Positions 6,882 through 14,262 of a DNA stretch of 14,262 bases are shown here, one piece after another (positions within the stretch are counted from its first letter, which is position 1; the number at the start of each line of letters is the position of its first letter). The stretch covers positions 1 to 14,262 of the forward strand of contig JACKCR010000018.1 of NCBI GenBank assembly GCA_020633975.1, in the 5' to 3' direction. The stretch is from Candidatus Eiseniibacteriota bacterium (GTDB taxonomy: Bacteria > Eisenbacteria > RBG-16-71-46 > CAIMUX01). A program made the translations under genes and the position numbers. The notes beneath the pieces are model-generated. The model made no database searches. It had not been told where the DNA came from and was given only the letters and a program-made list of their open reading frames with translations.

Positions 6882-6981
6882 ATGGGGCTGGGGCGTGTGT
6901 CCATTGGATAGGAGCGAGGAGGCGATCCAGATGGAGGTGCGGCCGGCGCTCCGAAGAACGCCGACCGTTGATGCGTGCAGA

Positions 6982-8649
6982 CTAGAGCGGGAACTCCGTC
7001 GGGCGGAAGCGCTTCCATTCGTATGCGCCGCGATCGGGAGCTCCGTCGTTCCGGAGTAGGTGGTCGAAGTCATAGGGCGCGTAGAGACCGAGGTCTCCTG
7101 CGTCCTTGTTGACGCTGGTCTTGAGAAGGAGGACGTTCTGGTCCAGCGGCGGCCCGTTCACGACCCAGTTCGTGAACCCAGCGCCGGTGAAGTCGCGCCC
7201 ATACCGGCTGTTGCCAGCGATGGTCACGTTCCCCATGAAGTCTCCGGAGACTGGGGCTCCGCCCGTGATGTTGTTGACGATGTCGCAGTCCAAGACCACT
7301 CCCGCGGTCTCCTCCTCCAGGAAGTCGATCCAGGTGGCAGAGGGGAAACTCTCGTTCGCCCGATTCGCGCTGATGACCGTATTGTTGTAGATGCTCATCC
7401 GAGTGGCGGCATTGGAGATGATTCCGCCGAACCGGTTCATGTAGACGATGTTGTCGAAGACGTCGATGTCCATGAACCGGGTCGGATCGTGATCGCCCTG
7501 CGAGAACTGGATCCCGGCGAAGATCCCTTCCAGCATCCGGCTTCCGTCGGATGACTCGAAGCAGCGGTTCCGCTCGATCTTCACGTACTGGGTTTGCCCG
7601 TTCGGATTCGCCCCAACCACCTGGATCATGTCTACGTGGTTGACGTAGGGATCCACCCCATCGACAGGGAAGAAGTCGACCAGGAAGTTGTTTGCGATGT
7701 GTGCGTACTTCGGACCACGGATCTTGAATCCGTCGCCGCAGTTGTACCGGACGGTGTTCTTCCGGAGGTTGATGTACTCGCCCCAACGCGGAACCACGCC
7801 GTAGTTCACGACCTCACACAGGTTGCCCTGGATGTGGACGTAGTCCACGCGATCCGTGAAGATGCCTCCGACTGCGTTTGCGTACCAGTCACTGCCCGCT
7901 CCGACGTCGGACCATCCATCCGCAGTCGTCATGCTCGCGGTCCGGAGTACGCAGTCCTTGATGATGATGTCCTCGGACCACTGCGTCGCGTTCTTGTCCG
8001 GGAGGACTTGTATGAAGAACGGACCGTCATCGAATCCGGTCCCGTAGGTCGGCCATCCATCCGTAGGCCAGTTTCCGCCTTGCGGCGGGTCCGGCCAATC
8101 TCCACGCAAGGTCTCGACCGCAGTGAGCCCCTGGATGAAGAACTTCTCGCAGTCCCGAAGAAGCATGAACTCGAACTGCGCGGTCTCTCCAGGCATCCCC
8201 ACGATCCCGATGTAGTCGTTGTTCACGTACTCGTCGAGACGGACGATGCCGTGATTGCCGCCGAGCAGCACGCAGACGTCCCCTTCTGCGACGGGCGCGG
8301 TCGGATTCACGATGGTTCCGCCGTCGTCGCGGCGTTGAATGATCGTGCCGGAGATCGCTTCGATCCCAAACGCACGGAACGGTGAGGCCAGAGCTCCGTC
8401 ACCACTCACCTGTGCCGTCGGGTCGAAGTAGAAGGCTTGGCCCTGCGAGAAATCGACCGAGGGAGTCCAGTAGGAGCCGTCGGTCCAGAGGTCATTGCCG
8501 AGCGCGCTCAGGTCGACTCCCGTCTGGGCGTAGGGCGAGGCTCCCCCTTCCGGAGTGAAGGTGTTCGGCTCCTCGGAACATGCTGTCATCCAGACCGTCG
8601 CGACGAGAGCGACGGAGGCTGCGGCGAGAACTCGTTGAATGCGATCCAT
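6982..8649 (-). CDS. Secreted right-handed beta-helix lipoprotein
   Basis: A 555-residue predicted lipoprotein. I chose the ATG at 8647-8649 because AGGGAGA lies 9 bases upstream and it begins a lipoprotein signal with lipobox MTAC (Cys24); the frame extends 34 codons further without such features. After a proline/threonine-rich spacer comes a long parallel beta-helix, shown by coils of the form IIIKDCVLRT, VHIQGNLCEVV, INLRKNTVRYN, AHIANNFLVDF, VKIERNRCFES, IDVFDNIVYMN and MSIYNNTVISAN, each with the asparagine-ladder pattern. The closing GAPDRGAYEW resembles the 'DIGAYE' end of choice-of-anchor Q-type beta-helix proteins. Such folds bind or cleave polysaccharides (pectate lyase-like), but I recognise no catalytic site, so function is open. 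It is divergent from the small monooxygenase gene. Confidence 0.85.
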   Translation of the reverse strand: MDRIQRVLAAASVALVATVWMTACSEEPNTFTPEGGASPYAQTGVDLSALGNDLWTDGSYWTPSVDFSQGQAFYFDPTAQVSGDGALASPFRAFGIEAISGTIIQRRDDGGTIVNPTAPVAEGDVCVLLGGNHGIVRLDEYVNNDYIGIVGMPGETAQFEFMLLRDCEKFFIQGLTAVETLRGDWPDPPQGGNWPTDGWPTYGTGFDDGPFFIQVLPDKNATQWSEDIIIKDCVLRTASMTTADGWSDVGAGSDWYANAVGGIFTDRVDYVHIQGNLCEVVNYGVVPRWGEYINLRKNTVRYNCGDGFKIRGPKYAHIANNFLVDFFPVDGVDPYVNHVDMIQVVGANPNGQTQYVKIERNRCFESSDGSRMLEGIFAGIQFSQGDHDPTRFMDIDVFDNIVYMNRFGGIISNAATRMSIYNNTVISANRANESFPSATWIDFLEEETAGVVLDCDIVNNITGGAPVSGDFMGNVTIAGNSRYGRDFTGAGFTNWVVNGPPLDQNVLLLKTSVNKDAGDLGLYAPYDFDHLLRNDGAPDRGAYEWKRFRPTEFPL

Positions 8650-8916
8650 AGTCGTACGTCTCCCTATTCGGGTCTTCACCACCCTTCGGGAATCGCGGGC
8701 GCGCGACAACCCCGCCGGATGCGGCCGACCCCACCGCCTCCGGCTCTGCACCGGGTGGTCAACTCAGAGGCACGAGTGCGGCCCCGGCCGCACGTCCCTC
8801 CGTGGGAAGATGCGTACTGCGTGAACGAATCGGCTTAGACATTCGAGCGGGCGCGGCACGGTGCTGGTACTCTCTCCCGAGAGCGAACACTTGGGCCAAC
8901 GAACAGGGAGACACGG
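8650..8916. promoter_or_regulatory. Divergent intergenic region
   Basis: This 267-bp gap separates the starts of the beta-helix lipoprotein (minus) and the ABM-domain gene (plus) and should hold promoters for both. Ribosome binding sites are clear at each end (AGGGAGA on the minus strand at 8659-8665, AGGGAG on the plus strand at 8905-8910). I could not find a convincing -35/-10 pair in either direction. Confidence 0.4.
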
Positions 8917-9231
8917 ATGAGCGGATCGAGCGAAGCCGAATCGACGAAGCTGACCATTGTGGCGCAGTTCCAGGCGAAGCCTGGGGGAAAGGATGCGCTC
9001 GAAGCTCTGCTCCTGGCCCTCGTGGATCCGACTCGAGCCGAGAAGGGCTGTGAGGTGTACGACCTCCACCGTTCCGTCGAGACCGACGGGTTCTTCCACT
9101 TTCACGAGATCTGGACGTCGAGGGCGGACTGGGACGCGCACATGGAGTCTCGGCACATCGCCGAGTTCCGGGCCTCCTCCGGCGATCTCATCGAGACGGC
9201 GAGGATCTTTCAGCTCGAACAGATTCGCTGA
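8917..9231 (+). CDS. Antibiotic biosynthesis monooxygenase (ABM) domain protein, YgiN-like
   Basis: A 104-residue single-domain protein of the dimeric alpha/beta-barrel superfamily. The ABM pattern is complete: an opening strand LTIVAQFQAKPGGKDALEALL, the central CEVYDLHRSVETDG, FHFHEIWTSRADWDAHMESRH, and the helix and last strand IAEFRASSGDLIETARIFQLEQIR. Relatives act as cofactor-free quinol or polyketide oxygenases, or as heme-handling proteins, and many have no known substrate. It is preceded by AGGGAG six bases before the ATG. It stands alone and converges on the S8 protease gene, sharing its terminator region. Confidence 0.85.
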   Translation: MSGSSEAESTKLTIVAQFQAKPGGKDALEALLLALVDPTRAEKGCEVYDLHRSVETDGFFHFHEIWTSRADWDAHMESRHIAEFRASSGDLIETARIFQLEQIR

Positions 9232-9248
9232 GGAAACGGTATAGAAAA

Positions 9249-9276
9249 GCCGCCCGAGGCAAACGCCCCGGGCGGC
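9249..9276 (-). terminator. Intrinsic terminator between the ABM and protease genes
   Basis: GCCGCCCG and CGGGCGGC form an 8-bp stem, extended past one A/C mismatch by GGC/GCC around an AAAC loop. On the minus strand it is followed by TTTTCTAT, so it best serves the protease gene ending at 9299. On the plus strand the trailing sequence is not T-rich, so termination for the ABM gene (stop at 9231) would be weaker. Confidence 0.75.
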
Positions 9277-9298
9277 TCGATTCACTCGGCCGTTCTTC

Positions 9299-12241
9299 CT
9301 ACTTCATCCGCAGCATCTTCCGCTCGGACGTCACGTCCTCCGTCTCGAGACGGTAGAGGTAGACGCCGGCGGGGAGGAGGCTACCGGAGTCGTTCCGGCC
9401 GTCCCACTCGATCGCGTGCGTTCCTGCCGTCTGCGCTCCGCTCACGAGCGAACGGACCTGACGACCCGCCGCATCGTAGACCGCGAGCCGGACCGAAGAG
9501 GACTTCGCGAGCTGATACCGAAGGACCGTGCCGTTCTGGAACGGGTTCGGCCGGTTGGGGAGGAGCTGCGTGCGCGCGGGGATCGTGACCTCCGGAGCGT
9601 CGGCCGGATCCTGGCCCACGCCCGAAAGGACGAAGTCGTCGATCGCGGTCTCGAGGAGGGTGTCGCTACCCGTATCACATGCCTGGAAGCGAACCCGAAC
9701 GTTGTTCGTGAACGCAACCAAGGTGGAGAGGTCGACGACGACGTTCTCCCAGCTGTTGTGGTTCGTGTTGAGCGTCTCGATCGTCGTCCAGGTGGCTCCG
9801 CCGTTGCTCGTCACCTGCGCCGTGTAGCTCGCGTCGGTCGGGCCGAACTGTGCGTACCAGCGCCAGTAGCTGAGCGTGGCCTCGGTCGCGCCGGAGAGGT
9901 CGATGACCGGGCTGGTCAGGGTGACACATCCCCCGTCGACGTCGGATCCGCCGGCCGTTCCGTTCTGCGTCCCGAGTCCGGTCACGAAGCAATCGGTTCC
10001 CGGCTCGGCCGAGTGGTCGTCAGCAGGCTCGACCTGGTTGCCGGTCCACTGCGTACCGTACGGATCGACCCGGACCCACGTGCCGACCGGCGTGTCCCCG
10101 GAGCTGGAGAGAAGCCATCCCGTGCCGTCCTCGCCGTCCTCTGCGTAGAAGAGCGACGCCGCGATGTAGGAGAACACGTCGACCGGAGCGTTGACCGGTT
10201 CCGTTCCGATGTTCGAGGCGACGTCGGTTGCAGACACGTAGAACTCCACCTCTGCGCCGACGGTCTGCGGCGGAATCGTACCGGAGTAGACGTCCGCTTC
10301 GACCACGGAGACCGGAGCCGACTGCCAGGTACCGCCGTCCGCCCGGTAGACGATCTCGCCCGAACCGATGGAGGAGAAGTCGTTGATCCGGCAGAGGACC
10401 TCGACGCCGCTCTCGTCCTGGAACGGGAGGAAGGAGACATCGGTGATCACCGGTCCAACGACGTCGTCCATTGCGAAGTCGAGGATCGTCGTCTCATCTT
10501 CGATGAGGACGACACCTGGGACGGTGACGGTGCCGAATGACGGGTGCGTCGCTTCCACCGTGACCGTGCCGAACGGAGCGAAGCCGCGGTAGTGGCCCGC
10601 GCCGTCGGACGAGAAGTTCCGCGCGGACTCGATCACCTCGATGTTGACGCCGGAGAGCGGTGCGCCGCCGTCCGAAGCGTTCGTCACATCGCCTTCGAGC
10701 TGTCCCAGACCCTGCGCCACCTGGAGAACCGCTTCGTACGCGTCGACGATGCCCCAGCCGTAGGCGTTGTCCTCACCCGCGGCGCCGGCGTCCCGGGCCG
10801 TGTCGATGAGGATCTGCTTGATCACGTCCACTTCCACGTTCGGGTCGGCTTCGCGCATGAGTGCGACGATGCCGGCCACGTGAGGACCCGCCATCGACGT
10901 CCCGCTCCAGCCGCTCTGCTGGTATCCGCCGCCCGGAACGGACGAGTACACGTCCACGCCAGGAGCCGACACTTCCGGCTTGATCGGGTTACCCGCGCAA
11001 CCGCTAGGTCCGCGGCTCGAGAAGCTCGCGATCGGGAACGGATAGTTGAAGTTCGTCGCGTCGACCGCTCCGACCGAGAAGGCGTTGAGCGGGGTCGCCG
11101 CACGGTCGGCCGGCGAGCCGATCGTGAAGGAGCCCGGTCCCTCGTTGCCTGCGGAGAACGTGAGCACCGTACCCGCCGCCTCGACGTTGTCCATCGCGGC
11201 CCACCAGCGGGTGTCGCAGTCCTGGTAGTTGCCGCCGAACTGCTCGTTGATCCGCCACGAGTTCTGGACGACGTCCGGAACGTCATCGACCGAGAACGGA
11301 TCGCCATCTGGATCGGCGAACCACTGGTACGAAGTGATGACGTCGTTGTCGAACTCGCTACCGACGCTCTGACCGATCACGTTGCACGCGATCCACTCGG
11401 AGCCGGGTGCGACTCCGATGCTGTCGCCGGTCGCGGCGCCGAGACCGCACTGCGTCCCCATGACGTGCGTTCCGTGGCTACCTGCGTTCGAGTTCGGGAA
11501 CTGGCTGGTGCCGCCGAGGACGTCGAGCCAGCACTCCTGCCACGGCTCGTGGTTGCCACGCCAGCGGTCCGTGAGTGCCGGGTGGGTGCCGTCCACGCCC
11601 GTGTCACACCCACCCTGGAGCGTTCCCGCTCCCGTGATGCCGAGCTCGTTCCAGACGCGGTCCGCGTTGATTCCACGGACACCCGGCGTCACGCCGATCC
11701 CGCCCGCGCGGTTCTCGAAAGAGCCCGTTTCACCCAGACCCCGCTCCGAGCCGACGTCCCCGACGGGAGACATGAGCTCGACGCGGAAGTTGATCTCGGC
11801 GACTTCGACGTCGTTCCGGATCGCAAGCGCCTCGATCGATCGACGCTGTCCTTCGACGACGACCAGGTTCGCAATCCAGTACGGGGTGTAGTCGACGATC
11901 TTGCCGTCACGACGCATCTCGTCGAGTTCGGCGAGGAGAGGGGCCTGCGTACGGGCCGCCGTCTCCTGGAGTGCCGTCACGACTTCGTAATGGCGTTCCT
12001 GCCGCGTGGCTCCACGGGCCGTGAGCGAGGCCGAGATCTCAGGGATCGGTGCCTGCTCGGCGAGGTAGAGGATCGCGCTCGCGTCGTCCGTCGGAGCGAG
12101 GCCCGAGAGCTGCTCGGCGAGACCTGGGTGGACCGTGCCCGCGGAAGCGGCGGACACAGCGAGTCCCAAGATCGCACCTCCGGTCACGAGTGTCCCCGCG
12201 ACCGGCCCGAGCCGCCGCTTGGAGGGTGAGGAGTGGGTCAT
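9299..12241 (-). CDS. Secreted S8 (subtilisin-like) serine protease with C-terminal sorting module
   Basis: A 980-residue exported endopeptidase closest in style to bacillopeptidase F. A signal peptide (residues 1 to about 34, ending AASA) is followed by an I9-like propeptide (about 52-155). The catalytic domain (about 190-510) holds Asp213 in GGCDTGVDGTHP, His256 in SHGTHVMGT, the oxyanion Asn366 in SAGNEGPG and Ser449 in GTSMAGPHVAG. Then come a carboxypeptidase-regulatory-like domain (about 514-592), an Ig-like region, a jelly-roll/MAM-like domain (about 690-885, with TSPVIDLSGATEATLSYWRW) and, from 889, an FlgD-Ig/type IX-like sorting region (LLPNRPNPFQNGT ... GVYLYRLET ... KMLRMK). The strand before Asp213 is TLQGGCDTG rather than the usual hydrophobic VAVIDTG. 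AGGAGA (12247-12252) lies five bases before the ATG. All catalytic residues are intact, so activity is likely. Confidence 0.95.
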   Translation of the reverse strand: MTHSSPSKRRLGPVAGTLVTGGAILGLAVSAASAGTVHPGLAEQLSGLAPTDDASAILYLAEQAPIPEISASLTARGATRQERHYEVVTALQETAARTQAPLLAELDEMRRDGKIVDYTPYWIANLVVVEGQRRSIEALAIRNDVEVAEINFRVELMSPVGDVGSERGLGETGSFENRAGGIGVTPGVRGINADRVWNELGITGAGTLQGGCDTGVDGTHPALTDRWRGNHEPWQECWLDVLGGTSQFPNSNAGSHGTHVMGTQCGLGAATGDSIGVAPGSEWIACNVIGQSVGSEFDNDVITSYQWFADPDGDPFSVDDVPDVVQNSWRINEQFGGNYQDCDTRWWAAMDNVEAAGTVLTFSAGNEGPGSFTIGSPADRAATPLNAFSVGAVDATNFNYPFPIASFSSRGPSGCAGNPIKPEVSAPGVDVYSSVPGGGYQQSGWSGTSMAGPHVAGIVALMREADPNVEVDVIKQILIDTARDAGAAGEDNAYGWGIVDAYEAVLQVAQGLGQLEGDVTNASDGGAPLSGVNIEVIESARNFSSDGAGHYRGFAPFGTVTVEATHPSFGTVTVPGVVLIEDETTILDFAMDDVVGPVITDVSFLPFQDESGVEVLCRINDFSSIGSGEIVYRADGGTWQSAPVSVVEADVYSGTIPPQTVGAEVEFYVSATDVASNIGTEPVNAPVDVFSYIAASLFYAEDGEDGTGWLLSSSGDTPVGTWVRVDPYGTQWTGNQVEPADDHSAEPGTDCFVTGLGTQNGTAGGSDVDGGCVTLTSPVIDLSGATEATLSYWRWYAQFGPTDASYTAQVTSNGGATWTTIETLNTNHNSWENVVVDLSTLVAFTNNVRVRFQACDTGSDTLLETAIDDFVLSGVGQDPADAPEVTIPARTQLLPNRPNPFQNGTVLRYQLAKSSSVRLAVYDAAGRQVRSLVSGAQTAGTHAIEWDGRNDSGSLLPAGVYLYRLETEDVTSERKMLRMK

Positions 12242-12305
12242 GGATTTCTCCTGAAAGGGTCAGTGAGTGGTTCCAACGATGGAAGGGACGTGCAGCGGCT
12301 AGCAC

Positions 12306-12326
12306 CGCCCTCCGGGGAGGAGGGCG
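12306..12326 (-). other. Strong hairpin in the leader of the protease gene
   Basis: CGCCCTCC and GGAGGGCG form a perfect 8-bp stem around GGGGA, 65 bases upstream of the protease start. No T-run follows on the minus strand, so it is not a standard terminator for the upstream gene. It could fold in the 5' leader or be a weak terminator of the FGE-domain gene. Confidence 0.4.
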
Positions 12327-12394
12327 CGACGGCGAACTCGCGTGCCGGCAGGTGCACGTTCCAAAGCCGTCCCGAGGGGGAGCGACGTCCGTTG

Positions 12395-12400
12395 ATTGTA
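12395..12400 (-). promoter_or_regulatory. Candidate -10 box for the protease gene
   Basis: On the minus strand TACAAT matches the sigma70 -10 consensus at 5 of 6 positions, but no good -35 lies at the right distance. It would give a leader of about 145 bases that includes the hairpin at 12306-12326. Confidence 0.2.
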
Positions 12401-12473
12401 CCTGAAAGGGGAGGAGATGGTCGGAGAATCGGTGCGGGGCTCTGACCTGGCCGACGACAGAGCGGATTCCGGC

Positions 12474-14262
12474 CTATCTGTCGTCGGGTAGGTCCGCAAC
12501 GAGACGGACGCCCAGCGAGTTCTGTGCCGAGGTTCTCTCAGGGAACGTTCCGACTCGTGTCTCGAGCTTGAATCGGTAGTCGTCCGTGGTGTTCCAGTGC
12601 CCACCCCTTCTGCTGCGGTACGCAAGGCCGGCGAGCGTTCTGGTCACCGTCCACTCGTCCGCCGATCCTTCCATGTCCCGGGCGCCGTAGACACTCTCGT
12701 CGTAGGGGACCAGGCCGATGCCAATTGGGTACGATGTGCCCAGGTGTCCCTTTGGGTTGTAGCAATACGGCCACATCAGGTAGTCGCCCCACACGTACGT
12801 GCGTCGATCGACGCCTCGTGCGGCCTTTTCCCACTCGACGTCGGTGGGAACTCGAAAGGTCCAGCGCCCCTGGCTTTGTTCCGAGCGCCAGTGAGCGTAC
12901 TCCATCGCTCCGAGTAGGGTGACGTTGATGAGCGGCCACTGTGGGGTTGCCTGGGTCGTGAGGTCGACTATCCAAGACCCATCGTCGTCCAACAGTGCGA
13001 TTCTGGAAGGCACCACACGGAACCGTTCCATCGGTCCGGTGAGGCTCTTCGATGCATCCGATCGTTCTTTGAGGATCGCCGCTGCCGCGGGACTCCGGGG
13101 TGCCATGGTTCCATCCTCATCGATGAGCGGGCGGATCTCGGGTGAGTTGAGGAACCGGAAGTACTCTTCCAGAGTGATCTCCTGCCGTGCGATCGCGAAT
13201 CCGTCGACCCACTCGTGACTGATCGGCATGGCCTGGAGGTAGTCTGGGTCCGGGCCTCCCACCCATGCGGGGCCTTCGTGGACGTACTCGAATCCAGGTG
13301 GGAGATCGCCTTCTGCCAGGAGTCGAACGGTGATCGTGTCCGGAGCTCCCGGCGCGACGAAAGGGACACGCGCGGGCGCGTACCCGGACGCAGTGATGTA
13401 CGCGAGGTAGCTTCCTTTGGGAAAGTCGATCACGGTGTCCAGCGCGACCTCCGACCAAGGCTCGGGGCGTAGTGGATAGGCCTGGAACCAGAACCCGAAC
13501 TGCTGCCGAAGGTCTACGAGTTCGGGTCCGAACTCGCCCGTCTCATCCGGAAGCCGTCGCGGTGTCCAGTGAACATCGACCTCCCCTCCATTGCGTTCGA
13601 GGACGACTGTCAGCGCCTCCTCTTCGTTGGATGCGTCGACCACACGGGCAAAGTCGGACTCGGTCCGGACAGGCACTCCTTTCACAGATCGGATGAGATC
13701 GCCTTGGCGGAAGGGAAGGTCGGGTGCCACGACTCGTTCGACCAGGAGCACGGGGTCCGCCGTTCGGCCGGTTCTGACGTCCACGGCGAGCGGCGTCCGC
13801 CTTGCTTCCACTTCTTCATGGCGGAAGACATGAACCTCCGCAGAGGGAGGCGCAACGAACACGACCGAGGCGCGGCCTTCGAGTTCTGCCGCGTACGTAC
13901 CGACCCCTAGGTCTCGGGCCAGTCTCTCGTAGGTCTCCTTCTCACTCTGGAGGGCGAGGCCACGATCCGTCATGTTCCCGAGATACCAGTACAGCCCCTC
14001 GAGCTGCAGCTTGGCTCGGTGCTCGGTGTCTGGATCTGGTGCCTGCTCGGTCGCGGCGGATAGATGCGTCGTGGCGTCGTTGAGATCTCGCGTGATCTGG
14101 GACTCGAGGGTACGGAGTGAGTCGAAGACCGCGATCTCTCTCGTTCTGCGCCAATAGGGAAGATGAGGTTCGGTTTCCGCTGCGACCTTGCTGTACCGCG
14201 CCTTCAGGCCATCGAGTTCGTCGTAACCCGTGCGTGCGCGCCCGAACAGCTCCTGACCGCGC
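12474..14262 (-). CDS. PDZ and SUMF1/FGE-sulfatase domain protein, C-terminal part (cut at right edge)
   Basis: The frame ends at TAG (12474-12476) and stays open to the right edge: 595 visible residues with the N-terminus missing. An internal ATG at 13971-13973 is not a credible start, because charged helical sequence continues upstream of it. Order: helical repeat-like region; ASVVFVAPPSAEVHVFRHEE, a PEGA-like segment; a PDZ-like domain (about 13554-13751, LPFRQGDLIRSVKGVPVRT); a second PEGA-like strand pair (GSYLAYITASGYAPARVPF); then an FGE-sulfatase domain (about 12489-13292) with FRVPTDVEWEKAARG, YVWGD, ARDMEGSADEWTVTR, RRGGHWN and LGVRLV. The active-site cysteines of true formylglycine-generating enzymes are not evident, so a binding or regulatory role is more likely. 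Related proteins often carry an N-terminal Ser/Thr kinase; that is inference for the part outside the window. Confidence 0.85.
   Translation of the reverse strand, partial: RGQELFGRARTGYDELDGLKARYSKVAAETEPHLPYWRRTREIAVFDSLRTLESQITRDLNDATTHLSAATEQAPDPDTEHRAKLQLEGLYWYLGNMTDRGLALQSEKETYERLARDLGVGTYAAELEGRASVVFVAPPSAEVHVFRHEEVEARRTPLAVDVRTGRTADPVLLVERVVAPDLPFRQGDLIRSVKGVPVRTESDFARVVDASNEEEALTVVLERNGGEVDVHWTPRRLPDETGEFGPELVDLRQQFGFWFQAYPLRPEPWSEVALDTVIDFPKGSYLAYITASGYAPARVPFVAPGAPDTITVRLLAEGDLPPGFEYVHEGPAWVGGPDPDYLQAMPISHEWVDGFAIARQEITLEEYFRFLNSPEIRPLIDEDGTMAPRSPAAAAILKERSDASKSLTGPMERFRVVPSRIALLDDDGSWIVDLTTQATPQWPLINVTLLGAMEYAHWRSEQSQGRWTFRVPTDVEWEKAARGVDRRTYVWGDYLMWPYCYNPKGHLGTSYPIGIGLVPYDESVYGARDMEGSADEWTVTRTLAGLAYRSRRGGHWNTTDDYRFKLETRVGTFPERTSAQNSLGVRLVADLPDDR

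Noticed and set aside
8650-8751. N-terminal extension of the beta-helix lipoprotein by 34 residues
   Set aside because: It would bury the lipoprotein signal behind an arginine-rich segment, and the ribosome binding site lies before the inner ATG.
9416-10540. A 374-codon plus-strand frame opposite the protease C-terminal domains
   Set aside because: It has the same antisense composition bias and no domain, while the minus frame encodes jelly-roll and sorting modules.
10544-12229. A 561-codon open frame on the plus strand opposite the S8 protease gene
   Set aside because: The translation is rich in R, D, V, E and H with no recognisable domain, as expected for an antisense frame of GC-rich coding DNA. 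The minus strand has clear catalytic motifs.

Overview
The window is GC-rich bacterial DNA with densely packed genes on both strands. The closest cue to lineage is the secretome: a subtilase ending in an FlgD-Ig-like / type IX-style C-terminal sorting module, a beta-helix lipoprotein, six-cysteine 'GACC' repeats, and a PDZ plus FGE-sulfatase protein. I associate this mix with the FCB group and its uncultured relatives (Eisenbacteria, Krumholzibacteriota or Latescibacteria-like lineages) or with Planctomycetes-like genomes. This is inference from protein style only; no rRNA, tRNA, IS element, phage gene or CRISPR array is visible.

Layout: 1-1686 (minus) holds two family-4 glycosyltransferases that overlap by GTGA, the second running off the left edge. 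1843-3348 (plus) is a CaiB/BaiF (family III) CoA-transferase with a short tandem repeat in its linker. 3349-3809 is largely non-coding and contains a possible broken helix-turn-helix gene. 3810-4715 (plus) is the highlight: a cysteine-rich lipoprotein whose reading frame is crossed by an in-frame TGA exactly at the first position of a thioredoxin-type CxxC motif (UGYC). A bacterial-SECIS-like hairpin follows, so I annotate it as one 301-residue selenoprotein. 4784-5914 (minus) is a CorA-type Mg2+/Co2+ channel, preceded by a class I SAM methyltransferase (6008-6802, minus). 6982-8649 (minus) is a beta-helix lipoprotein, divergent from a small ABM-fold monooxygenase (8917-9231, plus). 9299-12241 (minus) is a large secreted S8 protease. 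12474-14262 (minus, cut at the right edge) is the C-terminal part of a PDZ and SUMF1/FGE-sulfatase protein.

How the parts fit: the two glycosyltransferases look like part of a polysaccharide operon continuing leftwards. The lipoproteins and the protease form a cell-envelope and extracellular set but show no shared operon. The selenoprotein is the only gene that implies a system outside the window: SelA, SelB, SelD and tRNA-Sec must exist elsewhere in the genome if the reading is right.
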